Positions 1-12,500 of a stretch of DNA of 64,000 nt are shown here, in pieces. The DNA is from Drosophila miranda (Eukaryota > Arthropoda > Insecta > Diptera > Drosophilidae): NCBI RefSeq assembly GCF_003369915.1, contig NC_046674.1, positions 13,454,001-13,518,000 on the forward strand. The letters run 5' to 3'. The notes beneath the pieces were generated by a model. It saw nothing but the letters and a program-made list of their open reading frames with translations, had not been told where the DNA came from and did not search any database. Position 1 is the stretch's first letter; each line of letters begins with the position of its first letter. Position numbers and translations under genes: made by a program.

Positions 1-345
1 TGACCCTCAGAAATATACCGTCTAATTTTCAATGTATACCGCAAATATACCGATGTAAAAACGAACTTAGCCCACTTAACCCCCCTTTTAATTAAACAGA
101 CGTGCCACTTGAGTTGAACAAGGAAAATAGTACCATTTCTAAAATATTTTTCTAGATAAATTATTTATCTTTGTTTAAACAAAAACAAAAGGGCCACAAT
201 ATCTTTAAGTTGTATCATTTTCGTGAACTGTATATTAATACCCACTGTATGACAATGGGTTAATCGTTCTCTGTCTTTGATCATCGATTTTGAAATTCGG
301 TTGAAATTTACGTGCTAGCCAGGATATTCAGCCCTGATTGATGAA
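1..345 (+). repeat. dispersed repeat copy with Motif-6-like sites
   Basis: Starts with GACCCTCAGAAATATACCG, followed by further ATACCG units and then a weakly conserved tail with an AATCGTTC box and a GAAATTC...GCTAGCCAGGATATTCAGCC stretch. The same order occurs at about 44660-45110, and an inverted partial copy at 53150-53320. I see the shared blocks directly; the family name is not known to me. Confidence 0.5.
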
Positions 346-2726
346 TCATTTTCCTACAAAAATTTAACCACTCCCTTATATTTGATTGTGTAGAAAAAAA
401 GGTTTAAACAAAAGAGGTAAATTGTCTTACATGGTAACTACATGGTAACTACATATTTGAATCCAATCGACAGGATAATCGCTAGAACTGCGCGCCAAAG
501 TGAAATTGCTTGAAAAAACTGAATGCAATCCAGTGGAAATTGAGGAACGTTTTGGTGCGATGCAGGGAAGCACGATTAGAGAGAGCGAAATTGAAACGGC
601 CTGCGCTTAGAAGTTTATATACCCTATCATTGCTTTATATATTTGCTGCAGCTATAGCGATTGTTCTACATAATATGTGCCATCACATATTTGATATTTA
701 CATGAACTCATTTTTCGATAGCATGTTCATTCCCTTATTTTCTTTGTACTATTTTTTATTCTCTCAATATATTTCCTAAAATCAATCCGATTTGCAACTT
801 CTTCCTTTTTTCTGCTTCTTCTTTTCTTTTTTTCTTTTTAAGAAAATATCAGAATCGATAGACCACATCTCTCTTATGCTTGTTCTTGGAGTTAGTTCAA
901 ATCAACTGAGCTTAACTAGAACTGGCAGTTGTTTTTAAATTGAGCAAACAAATGAATTGTACATGCTCAAATTGTAATACAAATTAAAAATTAATTTTTA
1001 TTCATTCAAATTGGTTCTATTATTTAAAAAAAAAGAGTAATAGAGATGTGCTCGCACTCGACTCCCTTTCCCATTGAACTATTTATAGATCTGTAAGATA
1101 ATTGCATTTATACTTACACCGGCACTACTTCGAGTAGCCTCGAGTATAAAAATAATAATAGTACTTACAATATAGAATTTTAAGCGTAGCGGCCACGTCA
1201 CATGCCTGGTCAGCTGGCGCTGACGTGTCCTTAGTCTGCTTGTCCCTCCAGTTGAACGCTAGATAAGGGGTCAGGTGAGGGGTAGGTTTGTCCGTGTCCG
1301 GGTCCGTAAGCTTATATCTGGACGGCTATATCTATTGGAGAGCGAGCCGGTGGGTGTGCGTTATTATTTCAGCGCCCTTCCATTGAAGGTGGGAGGTATA
1401 CCCCATAATTGCCGGGGACCGACGTTTGAATGGCTGTTGCTTTTATCGCCCTCGGGCCATGTAATATTATTAGCGAATTTCAATTGCATTCATTCTCATT
1501 CTCATTTCGGTTGTGCCAGTCTACACCTGTTAGGCCTGTCTACGGCGGCCTTGGCTGGCCAGCGCGCATCGTATTTCGCCGGCGACGTGGACGAATCTGA
1601 GCACAGTCTGTGCGGCAGCAAAACAACACTTCGGATCCGGTCTGCGGGGTGTCTTCTGGGAGAGTGGACAGGCGGCATACAGTTAAAGATTTGATTTTTG
1701 CACTGCCAAACAGAGCTCCATTTGTGTTTACAAATATTGACGAGTACATACAATATTCATATGACGGATAGTGTGATATGTCTTGAAAGGGGATGCATTG
1801 TGGCGGAGTTGGATTTATCCAGATAAAAAGGAATACGAGTGCCATCGAGCAGGTAAAGAGCATAAGATTTTCAACACTTAGAGAAACAGTAGCACACTAA
1901 AACAAAACAGCCTAATTAAAATTTAAATAAAAAAATATACAAAATTAAAACAATAAAAAAAAATATTTCAGTTAAAGTTACGTTGGAAATACAAGCATTA
2001 GTGAAATTAAAGGGAATCTACATTTCCATAAACATACAAGTATTATAAATATTAATAAAAATACTTTCAAATCAATAAATTGCATTAGTGCTTAATATGG
2101 TATTTTAAATATTTAAATTTAAAAATGAAATATATTTAATTCAAAAATTAAATAATTTCAATTTAAATATTAAATATATTTATGTATTTTAAATATAAAT
2201 ATATTTATTTTAATTATGAAATGTATTTATTAGATTTATAAAACATTATTTATTTTAAATATTTCATTTCAATGTTACAAATTAAGTGAAAACCTTTATT
2301 TTTTTTTCAAGTACAAGCCCTTGGGATAAAATCTATTGGTATGTATATATAAAGTTTTAAATCTAGGCATTAATGTACAAAATCGCTTTCATTATAATAT
2401 AATTAAGGATATATACATTGGCACACTGGCTCGATCGACCTAAGAAATTTCCACGAAAGTATGCTCTAGTTTATTTTCATTATTTATTTACAGCAACACA
2501 GTTAATAGCTCATATTCGCTCCTACCGACAACGCATTGTTTTGCGAATTCAATTAAAGCAATCAAATTTCAAACCCAACCGACTTGGAGCCCCGCCTGGC
2601 ACCAGCACCAGCACTAACCCCGACGAGCTGGCGAAAGGAAACAAAGCTTACCCGTAAATAAATACATGTGTAATTGCCTTAAAAGGAGAGTGCAACTTGG
2701 CTGGCAGTGGCAGTTACAGACGCGAC
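1..2726. other. AT-rich left flank, no supported gene
   Basis: No ATG-started, splice-consistent reading frame is supported here. The first ~340 bases belong to a dispersed repeat seen again near 44.66 kb and, inverted, near 53.2 kb; it opens with ACCCTCAGAAATATACCG and holds AAATATACCG (Motif-6-like) sites. Around 600-625 the phrase TAGAAGTTTATATACCCT recurs in similar form near 45.69 kb. Bases 1900-2310 are very AT-rich and partly self-complementary. A GC-richer patch at about 1190-1690 has open frames on both strands but only with non-ATG starts. The 5' leader and promoter of the gene starting at 2727 presumably lie at the right end. Confidence 0.6.
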
Positions 2727-5682
2727 ATGGTCGCGCCCGAACCAGAGTTACAGCAGGTGTCTGATTCTAGATCTCAGCCAATGAGTAGGCTGGATGTGGA
2801 CGCGGTACAAGCCACAAACGAGGGGTAGGTTGTTGACAAGGGAGCTAACAAAATAGAATACCCAAAATTATATCACTAACATATTTAATTCAGCAGCAAT
2901 CGGCCAAAGGAAATCAAAGCATTTGATGGAAAGTCGCTGGAGAATATAATCAGCGATAAGGGAAAGCCTAAGAAAGTTTCTGATAAACCAAAACCTGCAT
3001 ATAAGAGCCTGAAGCGTAGGCCAGTCAAAACACACAGAGACAACAGACCTCTGGTGCTTGAGGAAAGGCATTCGCTTTCGATGTACGCCTAAATTATATT
3101 TCATTTGGTTCAAATAATAGTTCGAAAAATGCATGTTTTCTTTTAGAGCCGAGACAAAGAAGCGTAGGGCCAGCGTGTTCTCCAAAGAACGCCTCTTCAT
3201 CCCAAAAGATCTGGCACGCAGCAATCTGCAACAGCGAGCCAGCTCGGGAGTGAATAGCGTTGATAAATTATCCAGCAACACGGAATATTGTCTCCGCATG
3301 CTCAAGTTTCCCGTTGGAACTGGACGGGCCCGATTCGTGGCCAAAAAACTGAAGAAGGGACAGGTGGCTGGTGTACAAAGCAGCTCCAAGGAGCCGGCAG
3401 ATAGCACACACCATCAAATGATCATGGCAGATGGCAATGGAAAGGATACGAGTATGGAAACGAAGGAAGCTGATGCTCTCAGAGCAAACCCCATGGCTAC
3501 GAAGGAGGAGCCCATAGATATGCCCAATCTAAATGTTGAAAGTGCTCTCAATGACCCGGTGATCCACATCCAGGTGCTCCCTGTTGACGATGACGACGAT
3601 GCTGATGATGACATAAAGAAAAAATCAGTAGTGCCCGATCCAGCAAGCGGGCCACACTCAATGCAGGATCAATGCCACAGCGTGATTAAAGTTAGCACTC
3701 AGTTGATGTCGGAGAAGGGGGTTCCATCGGATCAGCCATATCCCTGTTTGCGTTGGCACAACCCAGACAACCAATTTCTCGATCTAAAAATGGGTCTCCT
3801 GGATGACCTGAGGAACATACCGGAAGTGGAAGCAATGGCAAACTACAACGAAGTAGAAAACAATGGAGAACGCAATAAAGGTGCAGAAAGAGCTGAAGGC
3901 CAGGAGGAACGGGTGCAACAAATTAGCGGAATCCTAACCGAGACCCAGCAGCTACCCCGACCGGAGCCACACCAGCAATCGGAGATGGCGCCCATGCTCA
4001 TCCCAAACGACCCGATATATCCGTCCGTCCATCATATACAGCCTCCGCCCAGGGTTGAGGCCCGACCCGAGCCACAGGCTCATTATTATTCTGTTCCCGT
4101 AACCGTAAACAGTCCCTTTGGGGTTACATCAAACGCCACGTCCTCAGAAGCGGCAGGAGAACATTCTATACTCTGTCAGCGATTACTGCATCATAGCGTC
4201 CTCCCGAGTGTGGACCAATTTCAGCCAAGCAGCGCCTGCCACAACAGTGCCATGGATCTGACCAATCAGAGGTACAGGCACCAGCATGCGGATGGGGAAA
4301 CGCAAGCACTTCCCAGTGCAATGGAGCATCCGTGGAGGCAGCAGAGCCTCGACCCACATCCGGGCCACTCTCCGCAAACACAACAACAGCTACAGAATCT
4401 CTTTGCACAGCCGCCCGTCCAGCATCACACAATTCCGCACTTATCGGCGCAGCATCATCAGGTCTTGTGTCAGCAGAATATACTCGAGTCCATTGGTCAG
4501 CTGGAGAAACTGAAGGTCATGCACCAGAACCTGAAGCTCCAGGAAGAAAAACAAGCACGTTTCTTCCACACAGCCCTCACGACCATTCTCAACGAGCGGG
4601 CGGGCGATGAGCATATGTTTCAGTACAAAATGAAACAAAGCAAAAAGGCAGAGGACAAGCTGAATGCGGACAAGGAGAAGCAGCAGCGAAAACTGAAAGC
4701 AGATCTCCAATATTTGGATGTGCGCATACGTAACCGGCAGCGCGTGTTGTCCTGGCGGCAGCATCAGCAACAATTGCTGTTGCAGAACCCATTCCATCAA
4801 CAGCAGCCGCTGCAGCAGCAGCATCAGCCGCAGCAGCATCAGCCGGAGCATCATCAGCCGCAGCAGCATCAGCCGGAGCATCGTCAGCCGCAGCAGCATC
4901 AGCCGGAGCAGCATCAACCGGAGCAGCATCAGCCGCAGCAGCATCAGCCGCAGCAGCATCAGCCGGAGCAATATCAGCCGCAGCAGCATCAGCCGCAGCA
5001 GCATCAGCCAGAGCAGCATCAGCCGCAGCAGCATCAGCCGGAGCAGCATCAGCCGCAGCTGCAGCCGGACATTCTGTACCACTACCCGCAGAGGCCGGTG
5101 GTAGTAGAGGAGTCCCACAAGCAGTATCATCAGAAACAGCAACAACAACAGCAGCTGCAGCAACATCAGAAGAAACAGCACCAGCAGCGCGTACATCAGC
5201 AACACTACACGGCCATGTTTGAGCCGCCCCCCTACATATATCCATCATCCACCTCCTACAGGCTGCCTTTGAATGTTGCAACTACCGCTGCCGCTTCAGG
5301 AAGTGAATTTCAGGCGAAACTCATGCCATTGGCTCCTCTGCAGAGAAAGCCACCGTTCTCCAGCTGCGAGAATGCCAAAAAAAGGACCAAGACCCAAGAT
5401 GTCGAGCTACGACGTGAAATCAACGAGCGTAGAGGAGTCGCATATCCGACTCCGTCCGTAGAAGTCCACTATCCCCCAGCTGCTACCGCCACAGACTCCT
5501 CCTCCACATACCCCCCCTATCGTTTTCAATACATCTACAAACCATCTACACCCGAAAGAAGTCAGGAGCAGAGAGCACCCGGGCACGACCGCGAGTACGG
5601 TTCGGCAGGGGAAACGGCATCTACTTTTATCACAAACTATGTCTCGAGCTATCTCAATGAGAATATGCGAACAAATAAGTGA
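2727..5682 (+). CDS. Gln/His/Pro-rich protein with H-Q-P heptad repeats, unknown function
   Basis: Three exons: 2727-2824, 2894-3082 and 3147-5682. They sum to 2823 bases, giving 940 residues. The start is ATG 2727 (MVAPEPELQQV); the ATG at 3133 lies inside intron 2, just before the TTTTAG acceptor, and is not the start. Exon 2 has a tandem CAGCAG acceptor (NAGNAG), so one residue may be optional. Residues ~1-150 are basic. An acidic run (DDDDDADDD) follows near residue 255, then a predicted coiled-coil stretch rich in E, K, L and Q at about 4480-4740 bp. Next comes the repeat block of HQP-EQ-HQP-QQ units (4812-5063), then a Pro/Tyr-rich tail. I recognise no catalytic domain and cannot name a family. 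The composition suggests a disordered scaffold; testis expression is a guess from the similar neighbours. Confidence 0.75.
4812..5063 (+). repeat. in-frame CAGCATCAGCCG-type coding repeat
   Basis: About a dozen units of 12-21 bases alternate CAGCAGCATCAGCCG and GAGCAGCATCAGCCG. They encode QQHQP/EQHQP blocks. The antisense strand is also open (Leu-rich) only because of this composition. Confidence 0.85.
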
Positions 5683-7595
5683 TAATATAAAGTTCAGTTG
5701 AATTGAATAGATTGTGATTATAGTATTAACGTAGAAATTACCAACAACACATAACATATGTTACGTCCTAAGATAAATTCCGAATTTAGTAAAATATTTA
5801 TACAAACTTAAGAATACCCATTCAACCTAACCTAACCTAAGAATACCCATACATTTAAGAAATACAAGTAGTATGTATGTACGTACATATACGAGTACTT
5901 TCATTCACTGTATATATATATTTTTTTTTTACCATTAAATCAAATATTTTGCGGCAATTTCTAACCGACAAGTAGCTTCCAACATCTAGTGTCTCTGGTC
6001 TGCATCCAGAGGCAGCATGCCCAGCAGTTCATGAACATTACGTTACGTTAAACAATTTAAAAATATAGATAATATAATTCTATATAAATTTCGGTAGAAA
6101 AAAGTATAAAGAGTAAGTCAAAGGATAAAGACTTACCTCACATGTTCCCATAATGCTGTAGATTTGTATATTATTTCCATTTTTTTTTTTGTTTTTTTTC
6201 CCCACACAAACGGATAAGCACATGAAAATAAAAACATTAAAATACAAAAAACGAAGGGGAACGAATGTATAAATATGTACATATACGTGACCCTATGATT
6301 TATGTATTTAATACAATACGTTTTATATTTCGTTTGATATCGCTGTTCGCAAAAGAGAAAAATTGATTTTCTTCAAAAAAAATAAAATTTCATTAAAATC
6401 CATTGAACCGTTTTTATATATTCAGTTTTATCGGCTTCCATTTTTCTTAAAAAATTTTTTCTATTCTCACACCAATTATTCTTTTACACCGGAGGTGTGA
6501 AAGAGAGCGAGAGAGAGAGAGAGAGCGAGAGGGCGGGACGAAATTTTGAAATACACTTGTAACAGTTCGATATTACGGGATTATGGACACAAAATATGGT
6601 TACTCAAGTTCTAATAGTCTTTGAGATCTAGGCGCTCGTAAGCACGGACGGACAGACATTGCTATAGCGATTCCGAGGGCTCGACTTTATGGTGTTACAC
6701 ACATCCTCTTTCGCCACATATCTAATATACCCTTCTAATATACTCTTCTTATGGCACACGAACTAAACCTCGTGGCCTAAGGATTCGATTGGAATTTGGA
6801 TGCGTTTGATTGCACGGATGATACTTTCGCATTTAATGAACGCTTTGAAGGAAGGACCAAGGGGGGGGGGGGGGGGGAACTGGGAAAGCTGTGAAAAAAA
6901 GTGCATGCGTATGCAGCTCAAAGCTTTTCCTAGAAATCGGCCTTTGGTTCTGCTCGTCTCTCTCCCTATCGCACTGAGGGTTATGAGAGCTGTGAGAAGA
7001 GTGCAGCATTGTGGAGTGCCAGCTCAAAGAACGAGAGCAAACAAGACAGTGTAGATCACAAAGAAACTATATTGGTCAGGGCCTCTCCCACTCTCTTTGC
7101 GCTCTCTCTTTCTGTATGGCAACATTCCCTGACTTTATGTGCAGTGCAGAAGCAATTCTGTGGATTGTATCCCCATACAGAGAGAAGAGTTTACTGTACT
7201 TTAGATAGCCTTAAATATGAGGCAGTACTGTCCTCTACAACTAGAGATGGTAAACAAATACGAGCGGAAAAGGTGTGAACCACGGCAAGGACCGCGGCTC
7301 TACTTTTACACCCGGGTGTACCACAAATTCAAATTTGATTCATATCTGTGGAAATACTTAGTTTCTTATATGATATATGACAATTGATTTTTCTGTCCAA
7401 CCTTATGAGACAGAAATTATACAGAGATTGTATAAATTTAGTTCTCTAGTAGTACTCGTATATCAAGATAGCCTAAACACAAATCACTTCAAAATTGAAA
7501 TGTTTTAAATGTTGTGAAGAGCACACAAAAGACACAGATAAACTGTGTGTCCCTCCCGTTTTCGGATCAAACAAAAATTGTACAGCTTCGGGAAG
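5683..7595. other. intergenic, AT-rich, contains a possible transposon
   Basis: From 5683 to about 6470 the sequence is AT-rich 3' flank of the preceding gene. It holds a short direct repeat CCTAACCTAA near 5826 and no clear AATAAA close to the stop. The segment 6482-7320 is listed separately as a candidate element. A run of about 17 G lies at 6861-6877. The last ~270 bases should hold the promoter and leader of the gene starting at 7596. Confidence 0.5.
6482..7320. mobile_element. candidate transposon relic with repeated TTTTACACC ends
   Basis: Both ends carry TTTTACACC(C)GG followed by GTGT, each itself a short palindrome (6482-6498 and 7304-7319). Inside at about 6600-6690 is a block with GTCTTTGAGATCTAGGCGCTC and GGACGGACAGACA, a phrase I associate with DINE-1/INE-1-type elements in flies. 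It also holds a (GA)n run (6500-6530) and a G homopolymer. No protein is encoded. The boundaries are inferred from the paired ends only. Confidence 0.4.
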
Positions 7596-8711
7596 ATGGC
7601 ACCGCAAGACGTTGGAAATCCAGATGCTGTTGACCTGATAGACCTAACCGATGAGAAGGCTGGCAAGTGCAGTTTTGTCATAGCCCTAAACAGCGAAGGT
7701 CAGCTCGAGATCAGTCCGAAGGGAGCCGGGGCCAGGACCAATGAGCCGGATCAACGCCAGGACAGGATGTGCAGTGGCGTCTGCTCTGCGGCGAACAAGA
7801 TAAGAATGGAGAAAGTTCCGGTTCCGTCAAGCAACAAGCAGCGAATCAGCATAGCCTTAATCAACCACGATACAGAGGCATTCGACTCCCTGCAGGTGGC
7901 CTCAGACGTTGAATGCCAGAAGAATAGCAGCTCTGGAGAGCTAGCGCGCTTCGTGAAGGTCTACAATGGGGAAGATCTAAGGAGCAAGCCCTCCTTTGTC
8001 GTCCTAGAGGATGCTCTGGTGCGCAAGCGCATTGAACATAAAACAGAGAGTTCAGTGATCAACGTCCAGCAGGAGACCGAGATCAGAACAGACGACTTTC
8101 CTAAGGATCCATCACAAAACAGTGTGTGTAGTTTGCTCCCTCCTCAAACCCGCTTCAACACCGTGCACAATCTGAGAAACGGCCAGGAGGGAGAGGGAGC
8201 CAGCAACAACACACAGATGTCCGAGGCCATTCGTCTCTCCACAGCCACGAATAGTCAGCCAAGTGAGCAGCAAGCGATGACCAATACTGCATCACATGTG
8301 ACCATCAGCTTCGTTCCTGCATCGGCTTCGCAATCGGTGAACCCTATGATGTATCCCTGTCAGCCATATTTGAGCATGGCCCGTTGTCCCAGCGGCAACT
8401 ATTGCCATTTTTGCCCTTTAAAGCCCCCAGTCCGTCAAGCCACGCCGGATCCCGGCTGTTGCACCTGCAGTAGCTGTTGTGCCATGAGGTCCGCCAGCAA
8501 CAGTTTCAACAGTTTCAGCAGTTGCAATAGTTGTAGCAACAATTGCTGTCCGCTCAAGCCACCGCCGGGAACAACAGCAGCAGCAACGGGTCTACATATG
8601 CATCCTTCTCTGAACTATTGCCAGCCCAATCTTTATGCTATGCCAATGGTTGCGCAGCATGTGTTCGCACCAGTTCTACAGCCATCGGGACAGCAGTCAC
8701 AGCAACAGCCA

Positions 8712-8748
<37 letters not shown>

Positions 8749-9443
8749 CACAGCAGCAGCAACAATATCCCATTGCTGGCTGTTGGTATCCGTATCCGCC
8801 GTCTGCTTTAAGCCATTGCATGCATCAGTGCTTCTGTCATCCAATGACCACGACTGGCATGGGCTCCAACTGCTGTCGAATGAACGCTGCCTATCATCAT
8901 CCGTGCCCCCATTGTGGATCATTCTGCAATAATCCACAGATGCAACAAAAGCCACAGCAACAGCAACAGCAGGTGGAATCGCAAAACGTGGCATGTGGCA
9001 ACCAGCGGCAGCGACGCTATCTAACCAAGCGTCCAAAAGTACCAGCTTCCAGCGATACATGCTCGTTGTCTGTGAATCGCGAGGGATTGAGAAGGATGTT
9101 CGGCCCGAGCCCGCAACAGCAACCGAAGTCCAAGCAGGACCAGCAGGTGAAGCCTTCGACCGGAAGGGTTCCAAAGGCTATTCCGGACAAAGAACCTCCC
9201 CGTTCATTGGCTGGCAATACCTTCGGCAGGAACGATTCAACATCGATTGTTGGCAAGCAATCCACTTCTCTTTATATGGCTCGCTTTGGGAGGACTTGCA
9301 TGCTGATGAAACCCTCTGCCAGCACTCCGATGCCCCGTCTGCTGACCAGGCGCATCAGCCGGTACACCTCGGTGATGGCCTGGCCAACCAATCACAAATC
9401 AGAGCTATCCAAAGAGACCAGCCTTATCCAGAAAACTGACTGA
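7596..9443 (+). CDS. Cys/Gln-rich protein with N-terminal SUMO-interaction-like motif
   Basis: Single open frame of 615 residues from ATG 7596 (GGGAAGATGG context). The frame runs further upstream only to a GTG, which is not expected to start translation in a fly. Residues 12-20 read VDLIDLTDE, a textbook SUMO-interacting motif (hydrophobic core followed by acids); this is inference from motif form only. The middle, about residues 260-470, is very rich in Cys, Ser and His with many CxxC pairs (SSCCAM, CSNNCCPLKPP, CPHCGSFC). It is split by a poly-Gln tract (8690-8765) and a second one near 8950. The tail is basic. No known domain is recognised. The gene converges on the minus-strand gene ending at 9524, with an AATAAA at 9471. 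Confidence 0.7.
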
Positions 9444-9470
9444 TAAACGGTGTCTTTTTTCATAAAACCA

Positions 9471-9476
9471 AATAAA
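9471..9476 (+). terminator. poly(A) signal AATAAA
   Basis: Canonical AATAAA 28 bases after the stop of the plus-strand gene ending at 9443. Confidence 0.7.
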
Positions 9477-9501
9477 CATTGAATTGATCCGAAATTGGTC
9501 T

Positions 9502-9507
9502 TTTATT
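9502..9507 (-). terminator. poly(A) signal AATAAA (minus strand)
   Basis: TTTATT on the plus strand is AATAAA for the minus-strand gene ending at 9524. It lies only 26 bases from the opposing signal at 9471, so the two mRNAs probably overlap at their 3' ends. Confidence 0.7.
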
Positions 9508-9523
9508 TGTTTGCTTTTATGTA

Positions 9524-12500
9524 TTATATTTCAGTTTGATCAAAGTCTTTAAACTGGGTATTCTTTCGTGGCTGCTGTTGCTGTGGCTGTGGCTGTGCCT
9601 GTTGCTGTTGCGGTTGCGGGAATGAATTTTGGATCATATAATAGGGACAGTGGCATACAGAAGCCTGCATCTGCACCTGTGACCGTTGCTGCTGCTGATG
9701 ATGGACGCAATGTTGATTGGAATGTCCGTAGATAGGCGCACATTGGTGTTGCTGTTGACATTGGTTCCTCAGGGGACAGGCATTGGATTGCATTTGGTGT
9801 TGGAACTGCTGGAAGAAGGATGAGCCCAGAGATGGCGGCCTAAAATTTGAATCCAAGGGATCGATCTTGTACTTGTTGATGGTCTGCTCATAGAACCCCA
9901 CTGGCATACTTCTGACGCTCTCCTTCAAATCTTCAGGGCGGTAGAAAGGAAATTGACTACCGTACATATGATTGGGACGGCATTCGACTTGATGAAACGA
10001 TTGCTCTGGCTGATAGCTCTGTTGCATCTGTGTCTGATAGCTCTGTTGCATCTGCGGCTGATAGGCCCCCACTGGCATTTGGTTTGGCTCAAAGGACATC
10101 TGCACTAGGGCCGGGGAGTGCGCTGACATTGTGGGTAGAATATCCCGCGGGTCTATCAGGCGGCCAGTGGCGTTCGAACACACAGAGCAGTCGCAGCTCT
10201 GCTGGGAACAGGTATACGGATGTGACTGTGACTGGAACTCCATTCCCATCATAAAATCCGACTGATTTCCAACAAAGCTTCCCATTGAAGAGCTCTGATT
10301 GCAGCGCATTGGGGCAACTGCTGCGTAGTGCTGGCACCTAAAGTGGCACGACGGTGGCCCGTAGCCTGATTGGAGCTGATTATCCTCATCAGAGCAGGAC
10401 GGGGTCTCGGCGATCAGGCTGTGGTCCTCCCTAGCCGACGCTTCCTGATCATCACAGCCATCGCTCTGCAAGCTCCCATTACTCCGTATCGGTCTGGGCT
10501 GCATCAGGGTCACAGTTTCTGCGCTACATTTATTGCACTGTTGTTTGCAGGCGAACAGGCAGCAGGAACATTGGGTTGGCTCCGTCAAAGTTTGCTCCGA
10601 GCCCGGAGGAGTCATGGTCTTCGGACTGGCTCCAGCTAGATGCTGAAGGTTGTTCGATGTGGAGTCGCATTCGCAGCTATTCGCAATGGATGCGTTTAGC
10701 CCATTTTGACGGCTACAATCAAGGCGAACAGCGGATGGGCTTAGATTATTACTCCTGCTTGCTGAAGGAGAGAGTTGTCGTCTTCCCCTGCACTCAGGTC
10801 TTATCCCATATACCATGAATGTGCTTAATGTTGCCTGCTGATGGTTCCTGCGAGCAGGCGAAGCATTTCTCGGCGGAGGTTGCGTAGCTGCGGGTCTGGT
10901 ACATCTGCTGCGAACATCAGCATTCCTCATCACATTTCGATGCGAGAGTGGTGGCCCATTGGGGTGGCGTGGACATCTTACTCTTGACGATGGGTAAGGC
11001 CTACACTCCTGTTGCGCTGAGCGACCCCGACATCCGAGTGTTGGTGGGCAGGGGGAAGCTCTTCTGGGCGCAGCTCTAGCAGCTGGACGAGTGCCTCTCG
11101 GGGCTCGACTTGAACCAGAGGCATCCCGATTTGAAGACTCCGGGGCTACAGGTAATTTCTTGGGCATTGCCTCTGTCACATTCGTCAAGGTCAGGTTCTG
11201 CCTGAAACGTTTCAACATGGCTAGAAGGCTGGTTAAAACATACTGGTAATTACTTACCATTCCTTTGCCTGACATTTGACTAGTGCTTTTCCACTATTTT
11301 TGTTTTCTAGGCGAAAAGGTACCAGCACCAACGGTTGTTTTTGTTGGTTGGAACTAAAAGATTGTCATGTACTCGATAGGTGCAACTTTTTTGTTAATGC
11401 TCGTATGCAGCTCTCTTACCATACTTTCTTCTCGGGCTCCTCGCTTCCGCCAGAGACCTGCCGATCTACCACATTCCTCTCCAATCGATGGTCATTACCG
11501 AGACAGAGCTCGCACTCACTTTGATCCGTAGTAGTAGGTGTAGATCCGCAGTCAATAAGCTCATTCTTTTTAATGATTAGTTTTTTGGCTACGAAGAATT
11601 TACCATCGAATGGTCGAACCGTACCATATCTGCATCTGATATTTGCTGGTGCCGATTTGGATCTTGACTTTATGTTTCTACTTTTTCGGTTTTCTTTAGG
11701 TTTCATTTTCATTCGAGGACGTTCATCACTTTTCAGACCCTTTACTGGCACGCTACCACGATCACAATCGAGTTCCTCATCCGTTTGCTCTGATTTGCTG
11801 TCATCTGACATTTGTTTATCCACATAAGAACCATGTGATTTTTGGCTGCGATCTCCAGGGTGTCTATCGTTCCTTCGGCTGAGACTGGCTGAGACTCCAC
11901 CTTCTGGTCTGCAAGCTGAACAGAAACTATCATTATTCCGATCAGAGTTCCGATTATCGTCGCTTGTGGTGTTTGAGGCGCAACATTCTACGCTACAATC
12001 TCCAGGCAGACTGTTTGGGAGTGTGGACAGAAGAGAATCGTCCCTTTCACTGTCACATCTTTGCGAAGTCTCCTCAAGAGCCAAAACATTGCCAGAGCCA
12101 GAGAAGCCAGAAGTGGCTATGTCAGAGGCGGACCTCTTTGATTCGCCAGCTTTTAACTTGCAACATGCCGGTGGCTCTCTCTGGCCATGGCCAAACATCG
12201 GTGATTGAACAAATGGACACGCATTACAGACCCGCATACGTCTACAGATCATATTCGTGGGCCAATGATGGCATCCGGTCTGGCATCCGGTCTGGCATCC
12301 GGTCTGGCATCCGGACTGGCATCCGGACTGGCATCCGGGCTGGCATCCGGGCTGGTCTTGACTCATATCTTCTTCGAACGCCACATCATTCCATTCGTCC
12401 TTCTTTGAGGATTTTAACCTCTCCTCGAACTGCCTTATCTTCTGGGTCTTCAAAGGAGTTTTTCTTCGCTTATTTTTAGGTGCTGCAGCAGCACTCGGTG

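Noticed and set aside
510..779. 89-codon open frame with a hydrophobic stretch
   Set aside because: Starts at TTG, not ATG, has no Kozak or splice support, and overlaps AT-rich repeat sequence.
1275..1694. 139-codon open frame, with antisense frames overlapping
   Set aside because: Starts at GTG; composition and lack of splice or promoter context do not support a fly gene.
2418..2657. Open frame upstream of the first gene
   Set aside because: Begins with TTG and ends before the supported start at 2727; no splice link keeps the frame.
3133..3146. ATG 3133 as start of the HQP-repeat gene
   Set aside because: It lies inside an intron, directly before the acceptor TTTTAG at 3146; two upstream exons join in frame.
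4441..5205. Antisense Leu-rich frame, like a membrane protein
   Set aside because: It is the complement of the HQP repeat array; length is explained by repeat composition.
8633..8821. Antisense poly-Cys frame
   Set aside because: Shadow of the poly-Gln tract of the 7596-9443 gene.
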